The notes: a model not told the origin generated them from the sequence alone. 64,000 bases of DNA from Ignavibacteriales bacterium (GCA_020061355.1 JAGUYK010000014.1:62001-126000); one strand, 5' to 3'; counted from the first letter of the stretch, positions 16,552 through 25,731 are shown. Made by a program: numbers and translations.

Positions 16552-19428
16552 TTAAAAATTTAGAATTATCCCAAGTCGGAAATAACGTGGCTGATTGCTA
16601 AGTAAATAAATTTCCTGACTTGTAACAAAAGGCGCAAATTCATCATAGGTTAATACATTGTCTTTATTCAGCTCCCACTTCGGAGTATTTCTTCCATGAT
16701 TAAACGTCCTGGAATAATTATATACCATTGTATTCAAAAGATTAAAACCTTCTCCATATATTGTAAAATTGGTTCTTCCTATTCTAATAGTTTTTTCAAT
16801 TCTCATACGTAAATCTGTTTCGGTAGGTGTTCTTTTGTTGTACTTCAAACCCTGTCCTGTTACATCCCAAGTATATGGTCTTCCTGTATACACTTTTAGA
16901 GTTAAACTAACACTAAGGTTTTCGAGAGGATATACATTTCCAATACTAAAACCTTCCTTGCCGGATGTCCTGTATCTTATATTAAGAATAGCTTTATGTG
17001 TTCTGTCATAATCGAGATAAACATCCTCCGGATCCGGTAGTTCAACAGGGTCCTGACCTTCAGCAGGTTTTTCGAAATATGATACCGGTGCATTCAGATC
17101 ATTACTACTCTTTCCCTTAGCGGCTTCGTAATTATATCTTATATAACCTCTTAACTGCCCTTCGGCCTTTTCCAGGCTTATATGAAAACCTTTAATATCT
17201 GCATAATCCCTGTTCCTATAGGTTTGATAAACCGATTGCTGTTCGTCGTAATAAAAAGCTGTTTCAACAAGATTAGTTACATCTTTATAATATGCGCTTA
17301 CGTCAAGCTTTAATCCGTACGGGAATGCATTAACAAGTCCCACATCATAAGCTTTGGTATTCTCGGGTTTAAGACGTGGATTACCAAGAATCTGAATTTC
17401 ATTAAAACTTGTCACCTGGTTATAAAATATCTGATTGAAAGTAGGTCTTTGAGTAAAGGTTCCATAATTCAGATGGAATACGGAGGTTTCCGAAACGGGG
17501 AATGATATTCCGATCCTTGGCTGTACTCTATTATATATTTTTGTTTTTTCTTTTGCAGCAAGGTCGGGATCATAATATAATCCCCTTTCGAGATAAGGTT
17601 TGGAAGGATCATAATATGGATTTCGAAGAGGTGAATACTCGTCAGCATAGTATTCAGCATTCATATTATAGAAATCATACCTTATTCCTATGTTTGCAAT
17701 AAATCCTTCGAATTCCAGTTTGTCCTGAATATAGACTGCACCTTCATATGGAAAAGCACGGAACTTAACTTTCCGGTAACTTCCTGCATCTACAATATTC
17801 ATATCCCTGTTAACATCTAGAGTGTAATAGGCAAATTGCAATCCGGCTTTTAATAAATTGTTTTTGTTGAATTGAGTAAGAACATTTCCCTGGAAATCAT
17901 ATGTAGTGACTTTCTGATCTCCGCGGTCATCATTTGGTCTTCCGACATAATAGTTAGCCGGACCCTGGTAATTTACCCAGTTGGTTTTATTAGTATATTG
18001 CTCGAGAAATTCACCCTCCCTGAGCAGTTCAATTCTTTCTTCATTTTTTACATTAAGAAGTCCAAGCTTAATCTCCATAATTGTCGATTGATCGAATGTA
18101 TGGTTCCAGTCAAATCCATACTGGGTTGTAACCTGCGAAGTTTGTGTTATTCCAAAAGTTCTGTCAAAAATCCATCTTAGCCAGTTGCTTGAAAGAACAT
18201 TTCTTGCATCCGAATCAAGAATAAAACGGAATTTAAATTTGTCATATTTACTGGCTTCGTAAGTAATGTTACTCATTATTTGCCTAGACTCATCAGGATT
18301 TGAGGTAGGCACCAAAGGATGGTTAATGTTCTGTCTTGCTGCTAAAAATAATTTCAGATCTTTTGCAATTGGTCCGCCTGTAGTAAAATCCAACCGATAG
18401 TCAAAAGTATTATTGTATTCAAGTCCGACATCTCTAATTGATGTAAGCCATGCAATCTGTCCAAGTCTTGCTATATAAAGAGAATCTTTTAATGTTGTCC
18501 GGGTAGGGAGAAGATATACACTGCCGAAAGAATATCCGAGATCGAAAAGCGGTCTGCCCGGTTGTGTTGGATTTTCAATTAACCAGGCATTAGTTTCTTT
18601 GAGTAGATTATAGAAATCCAAATTACTTGGTGAATAAACGCTGCCTGCAAAGGTTTTATAATATGGAGGTGTAGTTGACGCTTCTACTCTTGTTTCCCAT
18701 GTTTCCCCACCCTCTTTTGCAACCATATTTACAACGCCCGACTGTGCGTTCCCATACTCGGCACTGAATCCGCTCGTATAAACCTCAACCTGTTGCAGAC
18801 CTGTAACTATAGGGGAGAATGCCCTGTTATTGTTAAGAGGATTTACAATCGAACCGCCGCCGATCAGATACATCGATTCACCTACCCTACCTCCACGGAA
18901 GTGATCGTCAATTACATCAGCTTGAAGTTCAAGAATATCTGTAAGTGAAGCAACCCCTGCAATATTCTGAACATCAGCAATATTATAAACCTGCTTCGTT
19001 GCTGTAATATCGGCCTCAACTCTTTTAGGACTGAAGGCAGTTACAACAACTTCTTCGCTCTCAAATGATTTCTCGAGAAGTGAAAAATCAACATTTGTTG
19101 TTTTATCAACGCTCACCTGGGCATTTACAACTTTTTCTTCATTGTAACCGATGTAAGAAGCTTTAACACTATAAACACCCGGCGGAACATTGAGGATATA
19201 ATACCATCCTTCAAAATCAGTAGCAGAGCCAAGCATTTCTGAAAAAGGTTTTTCAACGCCGTTCTCCCATTTGCCGCTAATAATAATATTAGCTCCAATA
19301 AGCGGTTCGCCGGTGTTTTTGTCAATCACTTTACCAGCAATTTTCCCCGTCTCACCAGCGAACAAAGTGTTGATGTTTAAAAATAACAGGGCAATTATAA
19401 CGCCGAAAGTTTTAGAAGTTTTTCTCAT
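16552..19428 (-). CDS. TonB-dependent receptor with carboxypeptidase-regulatory-like N-terminus
   Basis: A 958-residue outer-membrane protein. After a signal peptide (about 1-25) comes a CarboxypepD_reg-like domain (about 28-112: GKIAGKVIDKNTGEPLIGANI, DFEGWYYILNVPPG), then a plug (about 125-240: QVYNIADVQNIAGVASLTDIL, YGNAQSGVVNMVAKEGG) and a 22-strand-type barrel to the terminal Phe. The family imports oligosaccharides or other large ligands across the outer membrane using TonB energy. It lacks SusD downstream. The next gene is the large secreted VVPNP protein. It leads the operon, with a promoter candidate about 35 bases upstream of its AGGAG site, and the GntR/FCD regulator lies just upstream on the same strand. 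The likely ligand is uronic-acid oligosaccharide, inferred from the enzyme genes. Confidence 0.85.
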   Translation of the reverse strand: MRKTSKTFGVIIALLFLNINTLFAGETGKIAGKVIDKNTGEPLIGANIIISGKWENGVEKPFSEMLGSATDFEGWYYILNVPPGVYSVKASYIGYNEEKVVNAQVSVDKTTNVDFSLLEKSFESEEVVVTAFSPKRVEADITATKQVYNIADVQNIAGVASLTDILELQADVIDDHFRGGRVGESMYLIGGGSIVNPLNNNRAFSPIVTGLQQVEVYTSGFSAEYGNAQSGVVNMVAKEGGETWETRVEASTTPPYYKTFAGSVYSPSNLDFYNLLKETNAWLIENPTQPGRPLFDLGYSFGSVYLLPTRTTLKDSLYIARLGQIAWLTSIRDVGLEYNNTFDYRLDFTTGGPIAKDLKLFLAARQNINHPLVPTSNPDESRQIMSNITYEASKYDKFKFRFILDSDARNVLSSNWLRWIFDRTFGITQTSQVTTQYGFDWNHTFDQSTIMEIKLGLLNVKNEERIELLREGEFLEQYTNKTNWVNYQGPANYYVGRPNDDRGDQKVTTYDFQGNVLTQFNKNNLLKAGLQFAYYTLDVNRDMNIVDAGSYRKVKFRAFPYEGAVYIQDKLEFEGFIANIGIRYDFYNMNAEYYADEYSPLRNPYYDPSKPYLERGLYYDPDLAAKEKTKIYNRVQPRIGISFPVSETSVFHLNYGTFTQRPTFNQIFYNQVTSFNEIQILGNPRLKPENTKAYDVGLVNAFPYGLKLDVSAYYKDVTNLVETAFYYDEQQSVYQTYRNRDYADIKGFHISLEKAEGQLRGYIRYNYEAAKGKSSNDLNAPVSYFEKPAEGQDPVELPDPEDVYLDYDRTHKAILNIRYRTSGKEGFSIGNVYPLENLSVSLTLKVYTGRPYTWDVTGQGLKYNKRTPTETDLRMRIEKTIRIGRTNFTIYGEGFNLLNTMVYNYSRTFNHGRNTPKWELNKDNVLTYDEFAPFVTSQEIYLLSNQPRYFRLGIILNF

Positions 19429-19462
19429 TATCTTCTTACTCCTATTCGTTCAAGAAAATTTA

Positions 19463-19491
19463 ACTATAGCACTTAATTTGATTTTTGAAAA
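19463..19491 (-). promoter_or_regulatory. Candidate promoter of the uronan operon
   Basis: On the minus strand TTTTCA (19491-19486) and TATAGT (19468-19463) are separated by 17 bases, upstream of the receptor's AGGAG site. The -10 is a good fit and the -35 is weak. The 242-base gap it lies in holds no other gene. Confidence 0.35.
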
Positions 19492-19670
19492 AACTCCATT
19501 TCTTGTTAACCTTAAAAACAGTTTACCGTTTGGAACATTTATGTACTTCTCGAATAATTGATATTTCTATAATTGCTGATTCATTCGCCTATTTAGTTTT
19601 ACGATCTGATTTTGATACAAGATATTCCAATTGATGCTTTATCATTTCGCGAATAGAATAATAAAAAAAA

Positions 19671-20408
19671 TTAACGGTTGACTTCCCCGTTTATTATACC
19701 CTCAACCTTCAGCATTGCTTTAGCATGTTCTAACGCAATGGCAAGGTGCTGTCTCATTTCTTCGTAAGCTGTAACAGGGTCATTTACTATAATGGCATCT
19801 AAAATTTTCGAATGCCATATTATCGCAGAGTTTCTTGCTTCAGGAACATCAGAAATAATCATTGATTTTATCTCTGGCATCAGTCTGAAAACCGGTTTCA
19901 GCATAAGCGGAAGAAGACGATTTTGTGTTGCATTGGCAATTGCCAGATGAAAATTCATATCAAACCGGGCTAGTTCTTCGGCAGGTCCTTCAAAAGTCTG
20001 CATCGAGTTAATTTCTTTACGCATTTGTTCAATATCAATGTTGGTTCTGTTCAATGCAGCTGAACGGGCAATCTCGGGTTCAATAATTCGGCGTGCTTCG
20101 ATAATTTCGAGAACATATGATGCACCCATTCTAGTCTTTAGATAGCTGTGCATAGGACCAGTTACACTATCGGAAGAAATCTTTTTAACGAATATTCCCC
20201 GACCCTTTTCAATAGAGATCAATCCTTTAGCGCTTAGCATCTGTAATGCTTCACGCAAGGCTGTTCTACTTACCCCAAATTGCTCACAAAGTTCAAACTC
20301 GGTTGGCAGTTTATCATTTACTTTTATTCTTTGGGAATTGATTGCAGATTCGATTTCCTGAGCGACTTTTTTACTTAGAGATTCTTTATTACCCACAGGT
20401 GTGAACAT
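19671..20408 (-). CDS. GntR-family transcriptional regulator, FadR subfamily (FCD domain)
   Basis: The N-terminal winged helix (about 8-75) contains KLPTEFELCEQFGVSRTALREAL and GRGIFV. The C-terminal FCD domain keeps the four metal ligands: Asp and His in DMNFH, His in WHSKI and His in RQHL. I place the start at 20408 (245 residues, MFTPVGNKES) rather than at upstream Mets, since a promoter and operator overlap those codons and TTTAGG precedes this ATG. FadR-type regulators of uronate pathways (UxuR/ExuR type) bind hexuronates or KDG-like acids. Here it is encoded just upstream of the uronan operon on the same strand, so it probably senses a breakdown product and controls the operon. The ligand is inferred. 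Confidence 0.85.
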   Translation of the reverse strand: MFTPVGNKESLSKKVAQEIESAINSQRIKVNDKLPTEFELCEQFGVSRTALREALQMLSAKGLISIEKGRGIFVKKISSDSVTGPMHSYLKTRMGASYVLEIIEARRIIEPEIARSAALNRTNIDIEQMRKEINSMQTFEGPAEELARFDMNFHLAIANATQNRLLPLMLKPVFRLMPEIKSMIISDVPEARNSAIIWHSKILDAIIVNDPVTAYEEMRQHLAIALEHAKAMLKVEGIINGEVNR

Positions 20409-20427
20409 TGATAACCTAAAGTTGTTA

Positions 20428-20440
20428 TATGTCATACATA
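20428..20440. promoter_or_regulatory. Candidate GntR/FCD autoregulatory operator
   Basis: TATGT-CAT-ACATA is a perfect 5-bp inverted repeat with a 3-base centre. Its core TGTnnnACA fits the nGTnnnACn operator of FadR-subfamily regulators. It abuts the -10 and lies about 20 bases before the chosen start, a typical autorepression position. Confidence 0.5.
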
Positions 20441-20469
20441 ATATAAGTTTCATCGGATACTTTTGTCAA
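20440..20469 (-). promoter_or_regulatory. Promoter of the GntR regulator gene
   Basis: A perfect TTGACA (20469-20464) and TATATT (20445-20440) with an 18-base spacer on the minus strand. The predicted start point falls inside the palindrome at 20428-20440, giving a leader of about 25 bases to the ATG at 20408. Confidence 0.5.
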
Positions 20470-20650
20470 GTTTATTTTCAATTTTTTTTTCATTACTGAA
20501 TATAACACGCATTTATTAGGAAGTGTTGTTAATAGAGGAAATTCAATCTGGCTAGTTTTTTAAAAAATTTTAAATTAAAATATCACTATCACTGGTAACC
20601 CAGCAGGCAATACTGCCCCACTAACAGACAACCCAGACCCCATATAAAAC
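20470..20650. other. Intergenic stretch without recognisable feature
   Basis: AT-rich spacer between the regulator promoter and the tRNA-Ser terminator. I see no ORF with a ribosome site, no long repeat and no RNA motif in it. Confidence 0.5.
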
Positions 20651-20694
20651 AAAAAACCTCGAAAACAGCATTCATTTGCTATAATCGAGGTTTT
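20651..20694 (-). terminator. Rho-independent terminator of tRNA-Ser
   Basis: On the minus strand AAAACCTCGA pairs with TCGAGGTTTT around an AT-rich loop, followed by a run of T. It lies 11 bases beyond the tRNA 3' end. Confidence 0.75.
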
Positions 20695-20705
20695 ATTTTT
20701 TGTTG

Positions 20706-20792
20706 CGGAGAGTCAGGGATTCGAACCCCGGATAGGCTTGCGCCTATAACGGTTTTCAAGACCGCCGCATTCAACCACTCTGCCAACTCTCC
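20706..20792 (-). tRNA. tRNA-Ser (anticodon TGA)
   Basis: An 87-base class II tRNA. The acceptor GGAGAGT pairs with ACTCTCC. The anticodon loop is CTTGAAA with anticodon TGA (codon UCA), the long variable arm is TAGGCGCAAGCCTA, and the T-loop is GGTTCGAATCC. CCA is not encoded. Confidence 0.95.
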
Positions 20793-20824
20793 AAAAAATT
20801 TTTATTGTAATCTTAACCGGTTTT

Positions 20825-20885
20825 CCCGCATAGCGGGATCTCACCTTGCGATGACAACCACGGCGTTTATCCCGCAACGCGGGAT
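20825..20885. repeat. Two copies of a short GC palindrome, CCCGCnnnGCGGGAT
   Basis: CCCGC-ATA-GCGGG at 20825-20837 and CCCGC-AAC-GCGGG at 20871-20883, the latter extended to ATCCCGC/GCGGGAT at 20869-20885. Both lie between tRNA-Ser and the GH13 gene. They are GC-rich islands in AT-rich DNA and look like dispersed REP-type units. Confidence 0.55.
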
Positions 20886-21034
20886 CAAACTCTCCATTGC
20901 TCTTTTTAACTTCAAAAAGCGGTTACAAGAATACAAAAAATCCTTAAAATTCTCCATTAAGAAAACTAATTTCCCGCTATGTTTCTATTCAATTAAATAT
21001 ATTTAGGGAGTTGTCATATTCATTTGAGGAGAGT

Positions 21035-22861
21035 ATGAAGAAATTCACTTCGATTTTAATATCGCTTTTAATTTTTTACAGTTGTTCATCCCAGCAAAAA
21101 ACTGGTCTTTATAGTGTTCCCGAATGGTCAAAAGAAGCAATCTGGTATCAGATATTCCCGGAACGTTTTTCAAACAGGGATACAAATAATGATCCCGGAC
21201 CAATAGACATGAAAGGTGCTTGGCCATATTTTACACCGGACGGCTGGCAGGTTCATCCCTGGGAATCCGACTGGTACAAACTTCAGCCGTGGGAGGCAAA
21301 GCTAAATAAAAATTTCTATGATATCGTAAATATCAGGCGGTATGGCGGAGATCTGCAAGGCGTAATTGATAAACTTGACTATCTCAAAGATCTGGGAATA
21401 ACTGCCATTTATCTGAACCCTATATTTGAATCTCCTTCCTTACATAAGTACGATGCAACCTTCTATCATCATATTGATAATAACTTCGGACCGGATCCTG
21501 CCGGAGACAGAGAGATTTGGTCGAATGAAAATCATGCTGATCCTTCAACATGGCAATGGACATCTGCAGATAAATTGTTTCTCAAGTTGATTGAAGAGGT
21601 TCATAAACGGAATATGAAAATAATTATTGACGGTGTTTTCAATCATACGGGTACACAGTTCTGGGCATTTAAGGATATTGTAAAAAATCAGCAGGAATCC
21701 AAATACAAAGATTGGTTCATAATAAATAAATGGGACGATCCGGCAACTCCCGAATCCGAGTTTCAATATGCAGGCTGGATGGGTGTGAGAGACCTTCCCG
21801 AAATCAAAGAGGATGAAAATGGATTGGTAACAGGACCGAGGGAACATGTACATGCTGTTGTTAAACGATGGATGGATCCCAATGGAGATGGAGATCCTTC
21901 GGATGGAATAGATGGCTGGCGCCTTGATGTTGCAGAAATGGTAAGTCATAATTTCTGGAGAGATTTTAGGAAATGGGTTAGAGAAATTAATTCTGAAGCA
22001 TACATTGTAGGTGAAGTCTGGTGGGAGGACTGGAATAATTACAAAATGTTTGATGCAAAGCCATGGCTTGGAGATCAGTTTGATGCGGTAATGAATTACC
22101 GGTTCACACGCGCTGTTAAAGATTTTGTTCTTGCGGATAAAGTTCAGATAGATGCAATTGCGTTTACCGATTCAATAAAAAATATAATGAGCAATTACGG
22201 CGGAAATTACTATGTGATGATGAATCTGCTCGGAAGTCATGATACCGAGCGTTTAGGTTCGCTGGCTGTAAATCCTGACGGGATGTACGACCACCAGGGA
22301 AACGCGAAAGACAATAAAGATTTTGATGTGCGGAAGCCAAATGAAGTAGAACTTAAAAGAATTAAGCTGGCATACGGATTACAGTTTACAATGCCCGGAG
22401 CGCCGCAGGTATACAACGGCGATGAAGCCGGAATGTGGGGCGGTGATGATCCCGACTGCCGTAAACCGATGGTATGGCAAGACATTTCTTACGAGACAGA
22501 AACTTCTCATCCATTCGGGATTAAACGAATTCCAGATGAAGTTAAATTCAACAGCGAACTATTTAATTGGATTAAAAAGTTAGCTGAGGTTAGAAATAGT
22601 AACAAAGTACTTTCATTAGGAGAAATAGAATTTAATGTAATCGATAATGATGAAAACATACTAAGTTACAGACGAATAATGGGAATGGATGAAATTATTG
22701 TAGTAGTAAATCGAAATCCGATTTCAATTGAAATCAATTCGATATCGGTAAATTTTCTGGCATCAAAAGCAACGTGGAATGATCTTATAACTGGGGATAA
22801 AATCTCCGGTGGCAATAATGTTGTAAAACTGGAACCTTACCAAATCTTAATTCTTAAATAG
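21035..22861 (+). CDS. GH13 alpha-amylase-family lipoprotein (cyclomaltodextrinase/neopullulanase-like)
   Basis: The start at 21035 (608 residues) is preceded by GAGGAG; an upstream TTG has no such site. The signal is lipoprotein-type, ending LIFYSC. The catalytic barrel opens AIWYQIFPERFSNRD. GH13 region I is DGVFNH, region II is GWRLDVAEM (nucleophile about Asp298), region III is VGEVW (acid/base about Glu327) and region IV is LGSHD (about Asp403). The IWYQIFPERF opening and the long inserts before region I resemble cyclodextrin- or pullulan-hydrolysing GH13 enzymes. It would act at the periplasmic face of a membrane or on the cell surface on alpha-1,4-glucan oligomers. It stands alone in its transcription unit; the starch-binding-like protein at 32657-34546 is the nearest related gene. 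Confidence 0.88.
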   Translation: MKKFTSILISLLIFYSCSSQQKTGLYSVPEWSKEAIWYQIFPERFSNRDTNNDPGPIDMKGAWPYFTPDGWQVHPWESDWYKLQPWEAKLNKNFYDIVNIRRYGGDLQGVIDKLDYLKDLGITAIYLNPIFESPSLHKYDATFYHHIDNNFGPDPAGDREIWSNENHADPSTWQWTSADKLFLKLIEEVHKRNMKIIIDGVFNHTGTQFWAFKDIVKNQQESKYKDWFIINKWDDPATPESEFQYAGWMGVRDLPEIKEDENGLVTGPREHVHAVVKRWMDPNGDGDPSDGIDGWRLDVAEMVSHNFWRDFRKWVREINSEAYIVGEVWWEDWNNYKMFDAKPWLGDQFDAVMNYRFTRAVKDFVLADKVQIDAIAFTDSIKNIMSNYGGNYYVMMNLLGSHDTERLGSLAVNPDGMYDHQGNAKDNKDFDVRKPNEVELKRIKLAYGLQFTMPGAPQVYNGDEAGMWGGDDPDCRKPMVWQDISYETETSHPFGIKRIPDEVKFNSELFNWIKKLAEVRNSNKVLSLGEIEFNVIDNDENILSYRRIMGMDEIIVVVNRNPISIEINSISVNFLASKATWNDLITGDKISGGNNVVKLEPYQILILK

Positions 22862-22867
22862 TAGTGA

Positions 22868-22898
22868 TTTTAAGACGGGAATAATTCCCGTCTTAAAA
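22868..22898. terminator. Bidirectional terminator between GH13 and DUF5989 genes
   Basis: A perfect 15-bp inverted repeat (TTTTAAGACGGGAAT and its complement) with a one-base centre, flanked by A/T runs on both sides. Its right arm overlaps the stop codon of the convergent small gene, so one hairpin probably ends both transcripts. Confidence 0.85.
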
Positions 22899-23051
22899 AA
22901 TTGCATATATAAACGGGGCGAGTGCGGATCCCTTCGTCAGAACTATCAATCCACCAAGAAGGATCAGGAAGAATATAATTGGCATAAGCCACCATTTCTT
23001 ATTTTTCATAAGGAATGACCAGAGCTGTGCAATTGTAGATAACTTACTCAT
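22893..23051 (-). CDS. DUF5989-family small membrane protein
   Basis: A 52-residue protein starting MSKLSTIAQLWSFLMKNKKWW, then a hydrophobic helix (about 22-39) and the tail LTKGSALAPFIYAIF. The LW.FL...KKWW..PI and GSA.APFIY pattern is the DUF5989 family, small inner-membrane proteins often found near exopolysaccharide or exosortase-type clusters. No function is known. No strong ribosome site is seen, but the whole protein fits the family end to end. It lies downstream of the GH-A gene's stop on the same strand and converges on the GH13 gene. Confidence 0.8.
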   Translation of the reverse strand: MSKLSTIAQLWSFLMKNKKWWLMPIIFFLILLGGLIVLTKGSALAPFIYAIF

Positions 23052-23127
23052 TTTAATTAAACCACCATTATTTACTTTGTGAAATTAATCATTTTTAAGA
23101 ATGATTCGAAAACAATAATTAAATAAC

Positions 23128-25692
23128 TTATTTAAGAAAGATTGATTCAATTTCAAAGCCGGTTTCCAACCCATTAGAATCATTATCGCATATTATTTGT
23201 AATAAATTGGATTCACTCAGCTTGAACTTTTCATCATTTTTATTAACACCGAACCAGGTTTTAGGTAAAAACTTAGGATATGAAAAGGGCATTATCAACG
23301 AAGAATTTTTCATGAATTGATCTAAATGAATTTCATTCTCCTGCCATTGATTGTTCAAACTATTTATTGCAGCATAGCTTTTACCGCAATTGGTTAGAAA
23401 TACCAATTTGATTTTCACCTCGCTATTTTCCGTTGAACGGGCTTTTATAACTAATTTAGAATATTTATTTAATTCCTCTCCAAATTCATTACCTAATTTT
23501 GAGAGCGGTTTCTGAATGGCGAAAGGAATTTTATTTTCAGATGTATAATTTATCTTAACAGACAAGGCTTCTTTCTCACTTGATGTTCCTAAAGTGTAGC
23601 GCAGATTATATCTCATTGTCTTTGTGAACTGCGGAAACGACAAATCAGTTTTATCTCTACTAATATCTAAAATTGCAATAGATGTCCCGGAGGAAAGTAT
23701 TTTTGTTTCCCAAAAATGATATGAAACAAAATCCCACTTTTCAGGACTGTTCAACACACCATCAGGAAAAGAAATAATCCCTTTTTCGGTCTCAACTACA
23801 ACACAAAATTCAATTTTCCCTGCCTCAAAAGTTTTCAGGGAATCAGCAAGCAGATATCGGAATCCCCCCGAGTTTTTTAGCGGATATTTTGCATATCCGC
23901 GCCAACCTGATCTTTTAATGAACAATTCCGCTTTTTTAATCTTTCTCTCCGAAGCAATATCAAATTCAAACTTTGCCGGTTTTTCTTCATACATATATTG
24001 TGGCGAACGATTAACTACATAAACATTTGCAGGTTCACCGGACGGCATGTAAATTCCTTTCAAAAATTTATTTAAACGTGATAAGTATTTATTAATTTCC
24101 TTTTCATTTTCCTGAGAAAGAATATAAACCCCGGGAGTAACCTTAAATGAAAAACTCTCTGCTCTTTTTTTAGCATTTCTATTTTCAAGCGGATAGACAG
24201 TAAAATTATTTTTGAGATCAGGAAGACTGATCTTCATTTCTCTTTCATTCCAGAATAAACGGGCTACCTGCCGGGAAAGGCTTGTCTGTTCAAAAGGATC
24301 GCGCAGCCATAATACATCGGGATAAACTTCCAGTTGCCATACCTTCTCGTCAATTTTATCCAGAAAATAAGCACCTGTTCCATCATACTTTATAAACGGT
24401 GAAGATCCGACTCCGGCAATTTGTTTCAGCGAAAAAATATTCTTGGGTTCACTTTTTGTGTTATTAGTATATATGAACAACGAATCATTATTTAGCTCGC
24501 TCAAATCCTCTTCATACCTAATACTGAAATCCTCAAATTGATTATTAGCAGGAAACTCACCAAAGGATTTCGATCTCGGTACTAATTGAAAAACTTTAGA
24601 AGCGAGCATAAGACCAATAGCTTTAGAAGGAGTGTAGAGTAGGTTGGCAAAATGAGTCGGATATTCTGTATTACTCCATGCAATCTGAACGGGGTCATAA
24701 CTGAACATAGTTGCAAACTGCATTCCCGCTTCGCGGAAACTTCTTGCCATTGCCGGATACATATATGAACGACCTATATCCGCCGCGTCAAATTCATAAA
24801 TCATTCTTGATTTAGTTTCGAAACCTTTAATATTTTCCGACGGGATCAAATATTTATTTACATTGATTAAATAATTTCCGTCAAGCATCTTATTGTGAAC
24901 CAATCCTGTCGGGTACCACTGAAAAGAAATTCCCTGAATATCAGCATTAACAACCGCCTGTGCCTGTTCATCATTCCAGTTTTCGCTAATATTATAAAAT
25001 ATCGGTTTCTCATAACCGGTACCGCGAATTACTTTTACCATTTCATTAATATAACCTGTTACCTGCTCTCTGTTTTCGGGGTGAAAAGGTTCGTTAATAA
25101 TTTCCATTGCAATTATGGACGGATCAGTTCCATAGGTAAATTTATTGTACTTATTTTTATGCAACATAAATTGTTTCAGATAATTTCTCTGAGCAGAGCG
25201 GGCAGTATCATTGGTTACAAGTTCAACCTTTGAGTATGATTGCGAAAATCCATCCGTATGCGGATCGGGTTCGGGCCATCCTGTCCCCCACCATGCAATT
25301 GGAGTTATTATAGTTTTTATTCCATTATCGGCAAGTTTAGTTAAAAGATAATCAAGTAATTCAAGATGTTCGTTCTGAATAATATTTCCGTCTTTATCCG
25401 TTATTTCTCTATCCCAAACATGAACTCTGAAAGCATTGAAACCAAGACGAACCATCTGCGCCACATCCAGATCAATCGCATCCTTTAGAGATAAGCCGAG
25501 TCTTTTATGAGCTCTGTATGAATAAGCAAATGGAGTTGTGTAATTAACTCCGAAAAGGTTTACTTCTTTTTGCGAATCTTTCCATCTCATTATTCCAGAA
25601 TCATCAGCATAGACCCCCGAATTATTATTATTCTGACTAAATATTATAGAGGTCAGAAAGAAAAAGTAAAGTAAGTATTTCCCGTTTTTCAT
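23128..25692 (-). CDS. Secreted clan GH-A glycoside hydrolase (GH5/GH2-like barrel) with C-terminal beta domains
   Basis: An 854-residue protein with a signal peptide (about 1-19). The TIM barrel (about 30-375) opens GVNYTTPFAYSYRAHKRLG and has RVHVWD, the acid/base Glu201 in MEIINEPFH and a likely nucleophile Glu300 in RMIYEFD. That Asn-Glu then later Glu arrangement is the clan GH-A signature. The exact family is unclear. The remaining 480 residues are beta-rich and look like accessory and carbohydrate-binding domains. It is the last gene of an operon with a GH53 galactanase, a DUF4249 lipoprotein and a TonB receptor, so the substrate is probably a beta-galactan, arabinogalactan or mannan-type side chain. 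There is no T9SS tag. Confidence 0.75.
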   Translation of the reverse strand: MKNGKYLLYFFFLTSIIFSQNNNNSGVYADDSGIMRWKDSQKEVNLFGVNYTTPFAYSYRAHKRLGLSLKDAIDLDVAQMVRLGFNAFRVHVWDREITDKDGNIIQNEHLELLDYLLTKLADNGIKTIITPIAWWGTGWPEPDPHTDGFSQSYSKVELVTNDTARSAQRNYLKQFMLHKNKYNKFTYGTDPSIIAMEIINEPFHPENREQVTGYINEMVKVIRGTGYEKPIFYNISENWNDEQAQAVVNADIQGISFQWYPTGLVHNKMLDGNYLINVNKYLIPSENIKGFETKSRMIYEFDAADIGRSYMYPAMARSFREAGMQFATMFSYDPVQIAWSNTEYPTHFANLLYTPSKAIGLMLASKVFQLVPRSKSFGEFPANNQFEDFSIRYEEDLSELNNDSLFIYTNNTKSEPKNIFSLKQIAGVGSSPFIKYDGTGAYFLDKIDEKVWQLEVYPDVLWLRDPFEQTSLSRQVARLFWNEREMKISLPDLKNNFTVYPLENRNAKKRAESFSFKVTPGVYILSQENEKEINKYLSRLNKFLKGIYMPSGEPANVYVVNRSPQYMYEEKPAKFEFDIASERKIKKAELFIKRSGWRGYAKYPLKNSGGFRYLLADSLKTFEAGKIEFCVVVETEKGIISFPDGVLNSPEKWDFVSYHFWETKILSSGTSIAILDISRDKTDLSFPQFTKTMRYNLRYTLGTSSEKEALSVKINYTSENKIPFAIQKPLSKLGNEFGEELNKYSKLVIKARSTENSEVKIKLVFLTNCGKSYAAINSLNNQWQENEIHLDQFMKNSSLIMPFSYPKFLPKTWFGVNKNDEKFKLSESNLLQIICDNDSNGLETGFEIESIFLK

Positions 25693-25731
25693 TTCGTTAT
25701 CTTCTTACTGATTTATTAAAATAAATATCAT

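Noticed and set aside
21545-21949. 134-residue open frame antisense to the GH13 gene
   Set aside because: Antisense to conserved catalytic blocks; composition is not protein-like.
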